A DNA stretch of 6,894 bases from Nitrospinota bacterium (GTDB lineage Bacteria > JAUXIQ01), in the NCBI GenBank assembly GCA_030620925.1, contig JAUXIQ010000105.1, positions 1 through 6,894 on the forward strand. Reading direction: 5' to 3'. Below, one piece after another: positions 1-5,055 of this stretch; the first letter of the stretch is position 1; every line of letters begins with the position of its first letter. Below the pieces are notes generated by a model, which had not been told where the DNA came from, searched no databases, and was given only the letters and a program-made list of their open reading frames with translations. The translations under genes were made by a program, and so were the position numbers.

Positions 1-8
1 CAGCACAC

Positions 9-36
9 TTGAAACCATTCCAGTCAGCTGTATTTA
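9..36 (+). promoter_or_regulatory. possible promoter upstream of the PilZ gene
   Basis: TTGAAA (9-14) and TATTTA (31-36) are separated by 16 bases, which resembles a sigma-70 type promoter. Transcription would start near 43, giving a short leader before the PilZ gene. Neither box is perfect and the window edge is close, so the gene could also be read from further upstream. Confidence 0.35.
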
Positions 37-78
37 AGGTGTTTTTTCCGGCGTTAAATGGAAACGGAGATAGCGTTA

Positions 79-420
79 ATGGAAGGTAATAGGAGGCGAT
101 TCTTCAGGATAAAATATGGAGACAGGTTCAGGCCTATATTAGAAGCCAGGGTGAAGGAAGGTGAAGCTGAGCTCGAGTGGAAGGAATATAAAGTAATTGA
201 TATCAGTGAAAGAGGAATGAGATTTTCAGGAGAAGAAGTGAGCGAATTTCGACTGAAATCAAAAATGGAAGCAGAAGTAACCTTTTCTGATGGTGAAACG
301 TTTCATACAGAAGGAGAAGTATTGAGGATTACAGGCACTCAGGTAGCCATAGGTTTTTCCGAGGGCGTTCCTTTTTCAAGAATTATTAACGAGTTGAAAC
401 TGAATTTACGCAAGTTTTGA
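79..420 (+). CDS. small PilZ-domain protein (probable c-di-GMP receptor)
   Basis: This encodes a single PilZ domain of 113 residues with almost nothing outside it. Both c-di-GMP-binding signatures are present: RxxxR (R6 and R10 of RRFFR) at the N terminus, and D/NxSxxG as DISERG (D41, S43, G46). A beta-rich stretch follows, ending in VAIGFSEG. PilZ proteins usually bind cyclic di-GMP in the cytoplasm and pass the signal to motility, exopolysaccharide or transcription partners; no partner is visible here. I chose the ATG at 79 because GGAG (66-69) lies 9 bases upstream. An in-frame ATG at 58 would add seven residues but has no good ribosome binding site. The gene is more A-rich than those right of 2200. 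The family call is secure; the target process is unknown. Confidence 0.85.
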   Translation: MEGNRRRFFRIKYGDRFRPILEARVKEGEAELEWKEYKVIDISERGMRFSGEEVSEFRLKSKMEAEVTFSDGETFHTEGEVLRITGTQVAIGFSEGVPFSRIINELKLNLRKF

Positions 421-573
421 TTTTCTTTGAGAAGGTTCGATACAGCTATTTCTGATCACTCATAATCTTGCCCGCCCGCCGGTACTATTTTCTGCCAGAA
501 GGTTTAGACGATTCTATCGCAGTAACAAATTTATTACTCCGCCAACCCTGCTTTGATAATCTTTTCTTCCACC

Positions 574-591
574 ACAGCGATTAATCGCTGT
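574..591. repeat. 18-bp perfect palindrome, possible operator
   Basis: ACAGCGATTAATCGCTGT equals its own reverse complement over 18 bases with no spacer, which is long for chance in a short gap. It ends 21 bases before the -35 box at 613, where an activator or autoregulator could bind. No T-run follows, so a terminator role is unlikely. A dimeric transcription factor site is the simplest reading, but no regulator is identified. Confidence 0.5.
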
Positions 592-612
592 ACTTCCGGC
601 CGTCATCGGGGA

Positions 613-640
613 TTTACAAAGAGCAAATATTCCATATAAA
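613..640 (+). promoter_or_regulatory. likely promoter for the HU gene
   Basis: TTTACA (613-618) and TATAAA (635-640) are 16 bases apart, each one mismatch from the sigma-70 consensus. Transcription would start near 647 and run about 200 bases before the HU start codon. It is the best promoter match in this gap. A second, closer promoter within the leader cannot be excluded. Confidence 0.5.
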
Positions 641-705
641 TAATTAAGTAGTTTAAAATAATGGTTAAGATTTCGACAATTTTTTACGAACTATAGGGAG
701 AAAGG

Positions 706-729
706 ATTAATTTAGGGCCTAAATTCAAT
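706..729. repeat. near-palindrome in the HU leader
   Basis: AATTTAGG (709-716) and CCTAAATT (718-725) are perfect inverted arms around one central base. ATT (706-708) and AAT (727-729) extend the symmetry past one unpaired C at 726. The one-base centre suits a protein-binding DNA dyad better than an RNA hairpin, since an RNA loop would force open the inner pairs. It lies downstream of the proposed transcription start, where a repressor or HU itself could act. Confidence 0.4.
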
Positions 730-844
730 AGATTAAACTCAAACCGAGGTTCTGAAAAAGAGCGTAAATTTTTTTTCATATATGCAATAACCATGCTTGG
801 GCGCATGAGCTCGGGCGGCACAGACAAGAGCGGGAACAAGCAAA

Positions 845-1141
845 ATGATTAAAAAAGACATCGTAAACAAGGTAGCCGGCATGATGAACCTCTCTTTAAG
901 CGAAGCCGAGGAGGTTGTAGAGTCCGTCTTCACGGTGGTGAAAAACGCCCTGGTCTCCGGCGAGAAAGTCGGTTTACACGGTTTCGGCAACTTCCGTGTA
1001 GTCAAAAAAAACTCACGTCCGGGCAGGAACCCGAAGACGGGCGAGGAGATCATGATTGCCGCCAGGAAGGTGATCACTTTCAAGGCCAGTGACAAGCTTA
1101 AACAGGCGGTAAACCATCTACCACCTGAGCAGGATGAATAA
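845..1141 (+). CDS. HU/IHF-family nucleoid DNA-bending protein
   Basis: This encodes a 98-residue histone-like protein close to the usual 90-100 residue length. The N-terminal helical dimerisation region begins MIKKDIVNKV. The GEKVGLHGFGNF segment (39-50) is typical of the family, followed by the DNA-binding beta arm GRNPKTGEEI (60-69) with the intercalating proline P63. IAARKVITFKAS (71-82) closes the fold. HU and IHF dimers bind the minor groove, bend DNA and organise the nucleoid; sequence alone does not separate HU from IHF-alpha here. The ATG at 845 gives the canonical N terminus, but its ribosome site (CGGGA, 831-835) is weak. A short acidic tail (PPEQDE) follows the domain. The gene sits behind an unusually long leader with two dyads, which suggests regulated expression. 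Confidence 0.95.
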   Translation: MIKKDIVNKVAGMMNLSLSEAEEVVESVFTVVKNALVSGEKVGLHGFGNFRVVKKNSRPGRNPKTGEEIMIAARKVITFKASDKLKQAVNHLPPEQDE

Positions 1142-1162
1142 TTATTTCTTTTATCACCTGTT

Positions 1163-1191
1163 TTGACACCCCCTACCCTCTTATTGATACC
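1163..1191 (+). promoter_or_regulatory. weak promoter candidate before the 84-residue gene
   Basis: A perfect -35 TTGACA (1163-1168) is followed after 17 bases by GATACC (1186-1191), a poor -10. If active, it would start transcription just before the ribosome binding site at 1204-1210. The gene may instead be co-transcribed with HU, since no terminator is visible between them. Confidence 0.3.
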
Positions 1192-1219
1192 CATGCTTTT
1201 TCAGGGAAGGTAGAATGTC

Positions 1220-1474
1220 GTGGAATGGGAAGAACTAAAAGCATTTTTTGAGAAGCACCCCCACCTTAAAGAAAAGAAGTCGGGGCTACATAAATTTTTG
1301 CTGGACCCCTACCTGCGAGAAAAGTATCAGGTCAGCCTGGACGAGGCTGAATACCTGGCCGGGGTTGAGGTTAAAGAACAAGAAAACGCCAGCTCCTTCG
1401 CCTGGGCGCGAGAGCTGGTACGTTATCGGAGAAAAAGAGGACTAAACATTTCACCTGCTAAGTCGTCTTACTAA
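1220..1474 (+). CDS. small highly charged protein, unrecognised
   Basis: I do not recognise this 84-residue protein. It appears soluble, with no signal peptide or membrane segment, and is rich in K, R and E. It looks mainly helical: a helix around 2-12, a central segment GLHKFLLDPYLREKYQVSLDEA (22-43) with regular hydrophobic spacing, and a basic C-terminal stretch RELVRYRRKRG (64-74) that could contact nucleic acid. The start is GTG at 1220, chosen because GGGAAGG (1204-1210) sits 9 bases upstream. The ATG at 1215 is in another frame and stops almost at once. It begins 78 bases after the HU gene on the same strand with no terminator between, so co-expression is plausible. The coding call rests on the ribosome site and residue composition; function is unknown. 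Confidence 0.6.
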   Translation: MEWEELKAFFEKHPHLKEKKSGLHKFLLDPYLREKYQVSLDEAEYLAGVEVKEQENASSFAWARELVRYRRKRGLNISPAKSSY

Positions 1475-1659
1475 TACTTCTTCCCGCCATAGCTTTCCCT
1501 GCTACCCGGACAACCCTGCGCCCGGCACGACAGGAGAGCATCACTATTTAAACGGTCCAACCCATAAAGCCTGCCTAAATATATGTCGATAATAAATACG
1601 AGTCATGTCAGTGGGGGAAATACTAATTAACGGATTTATGAGCGACAAAGGAGCAGGTC
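1475..1659. other. intergenic spacer before the membrane protein gene
   Basis: This spacer of 185 bases has no gene or clear hairpin. GATAAT (1588-1593) could be a -10 box for the next gene, with TG a few bases upstream, but no -35 box lies at the right distance. AAGGAG (1648-1653) is the next gene's ribosome binding site. Confidence 0.4.
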
Positions 1660-2175
1660 ATGGAAATGAACAACTCTAATAACAGCAGGAAGACACTATC
1701 AAAAGCTTTCTATTTAATCTCATTCATCGCAGCTTCCGGTTTATTGCTGGCCCTATCAATTATGCAAAAGACCGATGGTGCTGGTATTGTAAATATTTTT
1801 CTTCCAGCCCTCTACTTGATCATCGTATTTTGCATATTTCTTTACAAGGTATGGTCAGCGATTCAAGACGGCAAGGCGCGAACCACACCCGGTAAAGCCG
1901 TTGGGTTCCTGTTTATCCCAATTTATAACATCTATTGGATGTTTCAAGCCATTTTGGGATTTGCGAAGGACTATAACGCATACATCGAACGGCACGGAAT
2001 CAGGGCCCCCAAACTTTCCGAGGGATTGTTCCTGGCTCTCTGCATTTTTAATCTCGTGGAAGGTGCTGCTCAAAGCATGCCCGTTGCAATTGGAATCTCT
2101 GTTTTGATCGTCACATTCATTCTCGGGTTAATGACCATCAACAGTGCCTGCAACGCGGTCAATAGATTACCATAA
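1660..2175 (+). CDS. multi-pass membrane protein of unknown function
   Basis: This encodes a 171-residue integral membrane protein. Hydrophobic segments lie at about 15-35, 43-63, 80-100, 121-135 and 140-160, giving four or five membrane passes after a short polar N terminus. The central motif ARTTPGKAVGFLFIPIYNIYW (73-93), followed by FAKDYN (101-106), resembles a widespread uncharacterised bacterial membrane family that I recall seeing alone or fused to small N-terminal domains; I cannot name it with certainty. The segment between passes three and four, YIERHGIRAPKLSEG, is the conserved hydrophilic loop. The start is well supported: AAGGAG lies 6 bases before the ATG. It is a single-gene unit converging on the CoA-transferase homologue. 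No catalytic residues are evident, and the substrate or role is unknown. Confidence 0.8.
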   Translation: MEMNNSNNSRKTLSKAFYLISFIAASGLLLALSIMQKTDGAGIVNIFLPALYLIIVFCIFLYKVWSAIQDGKARTTPGKAVGFLFIPIYNIYWMFQAILGFAKDYNAYIERHGIRAPKLSEGLFLALCIFNLVEGAAQSMPVAIGISVLIVTFILGLMTINSACNAVNRLP

Positions 2176-2184
2176 TTTCTTTGT

Positions 2185-2207
2185 GCCGTAACACAGGTAT
2201 TTACGGC
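2185..2207. terminator. hairpin between convergent genes, possible weak terminator
   Basis: GCCGTAA (2185-2191) pairs exactly with TTACGGC (2201-2207) around a 9-base loop. It lies in the 55-base gap between two convergent genes, where a bidirectional terminator is expected. Neither side has a strong T-run, so intrinsic termination would be inefficient. Confidence 0.4.
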
Positions 2208-2230
2208 CATTTATAAGGGACAGGGCCGCT

Positions 2231-3508
2231 TCAAAGGCTCCCCATGAGCCTTTCGTATTCTTCCCTTATCTGATCCCTGAAATCGGGGGGGGCTATTTTA
2301 AGGAGAGAGTGAGCGCGTTCCTTGAGCGTCTTGCCGCGAAGGTCGGCGTGCCCGTATTCAGTCACCACGAACTGAACGTCGTGCCGGGGGGTGGTGATGG
2401 TGGTGCCCTGCCTGGGTGCGGCGACGATTCGGGAGTGCTTACCGTTGGGTGAAGTGGAGGTCATAGCGGTGATGGCCATGCCCCCGGGTGAATGCTCGGC
2501 GGCGCGGACGAAATCCAGTTGCCCCCCCACGCCGGAAATCTGCTGCGTACCAATCGACTCGGCGTTTATCTGCCCCCGAAGGTCCACCTCTATGGCCGAG
2601 TTGATTCCCACAAAGTCAGGTATTTGCCCCAGTACGTCTATGTTATGCGTGCGCTCCACGGAGTCCACCAATATCCTGGGGTTATTGTCCGCATAACGGT
2701 AGAGGACCTGGGTGCCCATCAAGCCGGCGGTGATGGAGACCCCGTGGTCGAAGGGTTTGCGGGTGTTGGTGACCACCCCTCTTTCTATCAGGTCTATGAT
2801 GCCGTCGGTCAGCATGCCGGAGTGGATTCCGATCTCCTTCTTATCCACCAGGAAGCGCTGTATCATGTCCGGAACGGCCCCCAGGCCGAGTTGGAGGCAT
2901 GCCCCGTCGGGTACGAGGTCGGCCACGTTCTCGGCCACCTTCTTCTCCACCTCACCTATCTCGCCGGTGGGCATCTCCAGAAGCTGCTTAGTGACTTCTG
3001 CGGCGAGTTCTATCTCCGATTCGTGGATGAGGGTCGGCTCCCCGGTGCGGGGAACATTTTCGTTTATCTGGGCAATGACTGTCTTCGCCACCCGGGCGAC
3101 GATAAGAGCTATCCCCAAAGAGATGCCGGTGCTCATGTACCCCCTTTCGTCCGGGGGACTTAGCTGAAGCACGGCCGTATCTACAGTGATGATGCCTTCC
3201 CTGAACAGCTTGGGCATAAAGGATATGTTCGAGGGGATATACTCCGCACGGCCCTCCCGCAGCGCTTCCCTTGATGGGGGGCTGCCCAGGAAGGTGAGCA
3301 GCTTGAAGCTGCCGTCCATCTCAGGTTCGAGGTACTTGCATCGGCTGGGGTGGTGCAGGCCGTTGATAATCTTCACATCCCGCAGTTCATCTTTACGGGC
3401 CACGAGCGCATCCACCAGTGCCACAGGCTCGTTGCAGGCGTGGCTCACAAACACCGTCTGGCCCGATTTTATCACCGAAACCGCTTCTTCCGGAGAAACG
3501 ATTTTCAT
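2231..3508 (-). CDS. acetyl-CoA hydrolase/4-hydroxybutyrate CoA-transferase family protein, catalytic Glu replaced
   Basis: This 425-residue cytoplasmic enzyme belongs to the family that includes 4-hydroxybutyrate, butyryl-CoA and succinyl-CoA:acetate CoA-transferases. It has the usual two-domain length. Family features include GLGAVP (208-213), the DGIIDLIE region, NAESIG (315-320) and the glycine-rich SGVGGQLDF (325-333). Characterised transferases carry a glutamate that forms the glutamyl-CoA thioester within an HTEM-like segment. Here that segment reads HSGMLTDG, with G231 in its place. The protein may therefore hydrolyse or bind acyl-CoA differently, or belong to a distinct subgroup; family membership is firm but activity is not. 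I chose the ATG at 3508 because AGAGGA lies 9 bases upstream and the promoter predicts a start near 3547. An in-frame TTG at 3547 would add 13 residues but be almost leaderless. Confidence 0.9.
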   Translation of the reverse strand: MKIVSPEEAVSVIKSGQTVFVSHACNEPVALVDALVARKDELRDVKIINGLHHPSRCKYLEPEMDGSFKLLTFLGSPPSREALREGRAEYIPSNISFMPKLFREGIITVDTAVLQLSPPDERGYMSTGISLGIALIVARVAKTVIAQINENVPRTGEPTLIHESEIELAAEVTKQLLEMPTGEIGEVEKKVAENVADLVPDGACLQLGLGAVPDMIQRFLVDKKEIGIHSGMLTDGIIDLIERGVVTNTRKPFDHGVSITAGLMGTQVLYRYADNNPRILVDSVERTHNIDVLGQIPDFVGINSAIEVDLRGQINAESIGTQQISGVGGQLDFVRAAEHSPGGMAITAMTSTSPNGKHSRIVAAPRQGTTITTPRHDVQFVVTEYGHADLRGKTLKERAHSLLKIAPPDFRDQIREEYERLMGSL

Positions 3509-3553
3509 ATCCTCAAATCCTCTTTTTTTGGTGGGGATTTCGATCAATCCTGA

Positions 3554-3581
3554 ACTATAGCATAACTCGACGTCATCTCAA
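3554..3581 (-). promoter_or_regulatory. extended -10 promoter of the CoA-transferase-like gene
   Basis: Read on the minus strand, TTGAGA (3576-3581) is followed after 16 bases by TATAGT (3554-3559), with TGC directly upstream of the -10 box (3560-3562), an extended -10 arrangement. Transcription would begin near 3547, leaving a leader of about 39 bases before the ATG at 3508. This supports that start over the upstream TTG. Confidence 0.6.
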
Positions 3582-3627
3582 AAATAAAGAAGAGAGTATG
3601 ACATTCACAAAAGTTTTGGAAGGGAGT

Positions 3628-3656
3628 CTGAGGGCCCCGCCGCAGGCGGGACTCAG
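3628..3656. repeat. REP-like imperfect palindromic element
   Basis: CCCGCC (3636-3641) and GGCGGG (3645-3650) form a 6-bp stem with a three-base loop. CTGAG (3628-3632) and CTCAG (3652-3656) extend it across a small asymmetric bulge. The right flank continues AATGACA, so the minus strand reads TGTCATTCTGAG, a sequence I recall as the end of dispersed intergenic repeats in many anaerobe genomes. Only this copy is visible. It lies between two divergent promoters and has no T-run, so a dispersed repeat is likelier than a terminator. Confidence 0.5.
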
Positions 3657-3749
3657 AATGACAATTGAGGCGTTTCAGCGGCAGTTCGATCACTGTATCA
3701 TTAAGAGAAGCGGGATTTCTATCAAAGCGGTTCTCTCAGTCGAAGGATA

Positions 3750-3778
3750 TTGACACAATTAGATTCAATCTGTAACAT
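3750..3778 (+). promoter_or_regulatory. promoter of the B12-binding subunit gene
   Basis: A perfect -35 TTGACA (3750-3755) and TAACAT (3773-3778) are separated by the ideal 17 bases. Transcription would start near 3785, giving a leader of about 60 bases. A strong GGGAGGA site follows a few bases before the ATG at 3848. Confidence 0.65.
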
Positions 3779-3847
3779 AATCATCACCGATAGCTTTTCA
3801 GGATTCGAATTCAATGCCGTGCTGCATAAAACCAACCGGGAGGAATA

Positions 3848-4252
3848 ATGGCAGAAACCGGACTCAAAGTAATCATGGCCAAGCTGGGCCTCGACGGGCA
3901 CGACAGGGGCATACTGCTGGTGAGCCAGTGGCTCAGGGACGCAGGCCTCGAGGTCATCTACCTGGGCGGATACCAGACGCCTGATAACGTGATCAACGCC
4001 GCAATCCAGGAGGACGCCAAAGTAATCGGCCTCAGCTTCGCCGGCGGAGACCACCTGTTCCACACCGCAAAGATGGTGGAAAAGCTAAAAGAAAAAGGGT
4101 TGGGGGATACAATCCTTATAGCAGGCGGAGTCTTCCCCGATCAGGATATACCAAAGCTGAAAGAGCTGGGGGCGCAGGAGGTTTTCGTAGCCGGAACGCC
4201 CATGCAAACCATAGCGGACTACATGACGGGCCTCAAAGAGAGCGTATCCTGA
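3848..4252 (+). CDS. free-standing B12-binding subunit of an acyl-CoA mutase
   Basis: This encodes 134 residues forming one cobalamin-binding Rossmann-like domain, the size of separate small subunits of methylmalonyl-, isobutyryl- or 2-hydroxyisobutyryl-CoA mutases. The DxHxxG motif, whose histidine replaces dimethylbenzimidazole as lower cobalt ligand, is D16-G-H18-D-R-G21. The usual SxL motif appears as S63-F-A65, an atypical third residue. IAGG (91-94) forms the C-terminal glycine motif, followed by FPDQDIPKLKELGA and GTP (116-118), normal for the family. The catalytic large subunit, which binds the acyl-CoA, is absent from this window, so the carbon-skeleton substrate cannot be assigned. 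The gene has its own promoter and a strong ribosome site and converges on a CMD-family gene 61 bases away. Its last 40 codons recur, broken, at 4868-4987. Confidence 0.88.
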   Translation: MAETGLKVIMAKLGLDGHDRGILLVSQWLRDAGLEVIYLGGYQTPDNVINAAIQEDAKVIGLSFAGGDHLFHTAKMVEKLKEKGLGDTILIAGGVFPDQDIPKLKELGAQEVFVAGTPMQTIADYMTGLKESVS

Positions 4253-4313
4253 ATCAGCCAGCCGGTCCCCTCTGCCCCTGCGTAAAAAGTCCCGGAAAGG
4301 GTAAACGGTGCTG

Positions 4314-4715
4314 CTACTCCTCTTCCCACTCCCCTCTCTTCTCGAGCACTTCTTTCAGGGCGAACATGCCCTCCACCATGGTGGGCATCCCACCGTAAAC
4401 GGCCATCTGGAAGATGACCTCCGCCACCTCTTTGGGCTCTGCGCCCACGTTCAGCGCGGCGTCGATGTGCATCTTAAGCTCGTTGTTGCGGTCCAGCACG
4501 GTGAGGGCGCCCACCGCACAGAGCTCCCGCTCACGCTGGGTCAATACCTCCCTGGAATAGAGGCGCCCGATCGTAAACATCGAGAACTGCTTGGCCAGGT
4601 CCTTATCGAACTTACGCCAGATGTCATAGGGCCCCTCGCCCCTTGTCTGTTTCCCGAACAACATATCCGTAGTCTTCCTGGTGAGCTCTTTGAGTTCATT
4701 GATATCGTCGGTCAT
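4314..4715 (-). CDS. carboxymuconolactone decarboxylase (CMD/AhpD-like) family protein, paralogue A
   Basis: This encodes 133 residues forming a single all-helical CMD domain, the length of PcaC-like proteins. The core runs TQRERELCAVGAL (59-71), then KMHIDAALNVGA (81-92), KEVAEVIFQMAVYGGMP (95-111), the conserved family pattern with H83 and the Y-x-G-x-P turn. It has one cysteine (C66), not the CxxC of AhpD-type peroxidase partners, so a thiol-redox role is unlikely. Family members act as decarboxylases, or as uncharacterised hexameric enzymes beside acyl-CoA and aromatic pathways; the substrate here is unknown. An AAGGAGG site lies 5 bases before the ATG, and a perfect extended -10 sits upstream. 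Compared with paralogue B (5056-5457) it differs at 11 residues, including T48-I49 and N77-N78. It converges on the intact B12-binding gene. Confidence 0.9.
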   Translation of the reverse strand: MTDDINELKELTRKTTDMLFGKQTRGEGPYDIWRKFDKDLAKQFSMFTIGRLYSREVLTQRERELCAVGALTVLDRNNELKMHIDAALNVGAEPKEVAEVIFQMAVYGGMPTMVEGMFALKEVLEKRGEWEEE

Positions 4716-4790
4716 CGCTGCCTCCTTTTTCAGTATGCCTGATAACTAATCTTTCATCCCAAACCGGGGTGGACTCAAAAAACAGGGGGT

Positions 4791-4799
4791 ATTATATCA
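4791..4799 (-). promoter_or_regulatory. extended -10 promoter of CMD paralogue A
   Basis: The minus strand reads TGATATAAT, a perfect TGnTATAAT extended -10. No good -35 lies at the right spacing, which extended -10 promoters can tolerate. Transcription would start near 4784 with a leader of about 69 bases. The element marks the right boundary of the duplicated unit. Confidence 0.6.
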
Positions 4800-4868
4800 G
4801 GAAAACGGGAAGTAAGTGTCTAAGACCGGCTTTTTCCGTCTGAGGCTAATTAGAGGCGGTTACGGAAT
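4800..4868. other. junction between the tandem copies
   Basis: These 69 or so bases separate the two duplicated blocks and match neither flank clearly. AGA-C-CGG (4823-4829) can pair with CCGTCT (4836-4841) around a CTTTTT loop, with one bulged C. GAGGCGG (4852-4858) echoes CAGGCGG just before the repeat in the left copy, so homology may resume there across a small insertion. Confidence 0.5.
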
Positions 4869-4987
4869 TTTCCCCGATCAGGATATACCCAGGCAAAAAG
4901 CTTGGGGCGCAGGAGGTTTTCGTAGCCGGAACGCCCATGCAGACCATAGTGAACTACATGACTGGCCTCAAAGAGAAGGTATCCTGA
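4868..4987 (+). pseudogene. truncated, frameshifted 3' fragment of the B12-binding subunit gene
   Basis: This is the duplicated tail of the gene at 3848-4252. It begins in the frame encoding FPDQDIP. A net two-base loss between about 4888 and 4906 then shifts the frame, after which LGAQEVFVAGTPMQTI continues to the same stop (TGA, 4985-4987). The N-terminal two thirds, including the cobalt-ligand histidine, are missing, and there is no start codon or ribosome site. Residues still readable differ slightly from the intact gene (for example VNY for ADY), so it has drifted since duplication. It is a remnant without expected function. Confidence 0.88.
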
Positions 4988-5055
4988 ATCGGCCGGCCGG
5001 TCCCCCCTGCCCCTGTGTAAAAAGCCCCGGAAAGGGTTGTCTCCATCGAGCGATG

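Larger units (their letters stand above)
421..844. other. gene-poor AT-rich regulatory gap upstream of the HU gene
   Basis: I see no convincing gene in these 424 bases. They contain an 18-bp perfect palindrome (574-591), a promoter-like pair (613-640), a near-palindrome (706-729) and short A/T runs. On the minus strand, 534-602 reads as 22 codons ending in a stop, with a plausible amphipathic C-terminal composition, but a stop lies immediately upstream; it may be a decayed gene tail or chance. The promoter placement implies an untranslated leader of about 200 bases before the HU gene, unusually long for such a small gene. Confidence 0.6.
3509..3847. other. divergent intergenic region
   Basis: This gap of 339 bases separates the divergent CoA-transferase-like and B12-binding genes. 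It holds one promoter for each gene and a palindromic REP-like element in the middle (3628-3656). I see no gene in it. A weak inverted pair AGAGAA (3704-3709)/TTCTCT (3731-3736) lies just upstream of the plus-strand -35 box and may be chance. Confidence 0.6.
4134..4799. repeat. tandem duplication, left copy
   Basis: This copy runs from the last 40 or so codons of the B12-binding gene, through the convergent CMD-family gene, to the TGATATAAT promoter element. It recurs at 4871-5542 with an offset of 735-743 bases, the difference reflecting small indels. The CMD coding parts differ by about 33 of 402 bases by eye (roughly 92% identical). Similarity stops abruptly after ATTATATCA at 4799. Confidence 0.92.

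Noticed and set aside
534-602. A minus-strand stretch of 22 codons resembling a protein C terminus, ending in TAA
   Set aside because: A stop codon lies directly upstream and nothing recognisable continues beyond it; it may be a decayed remnant, but chance is as likely.
739-1194. A 151-codon open frame on the minus strand over the HU gene
   Set aside because: It is antisense to a definite HU/IHF gene and has no protein-like features of its own.
2492-3163. A 223-codon open frame on the plus strand inside the CoA-transferase-like gene
   Set aside because: It is antisense to a gene with clear family motifs along its whole length; it lacks a ribosome site and its translation looks like a shadow of GC-biased codons.
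4284-4301. Minus-strand CCC-TTTCC-GGG followed by TTTTT after CMD paralogue A, also present after paralogue B
   Set aside because: The stem is only three base pairs, too weak to call a terminator despite the T-run.
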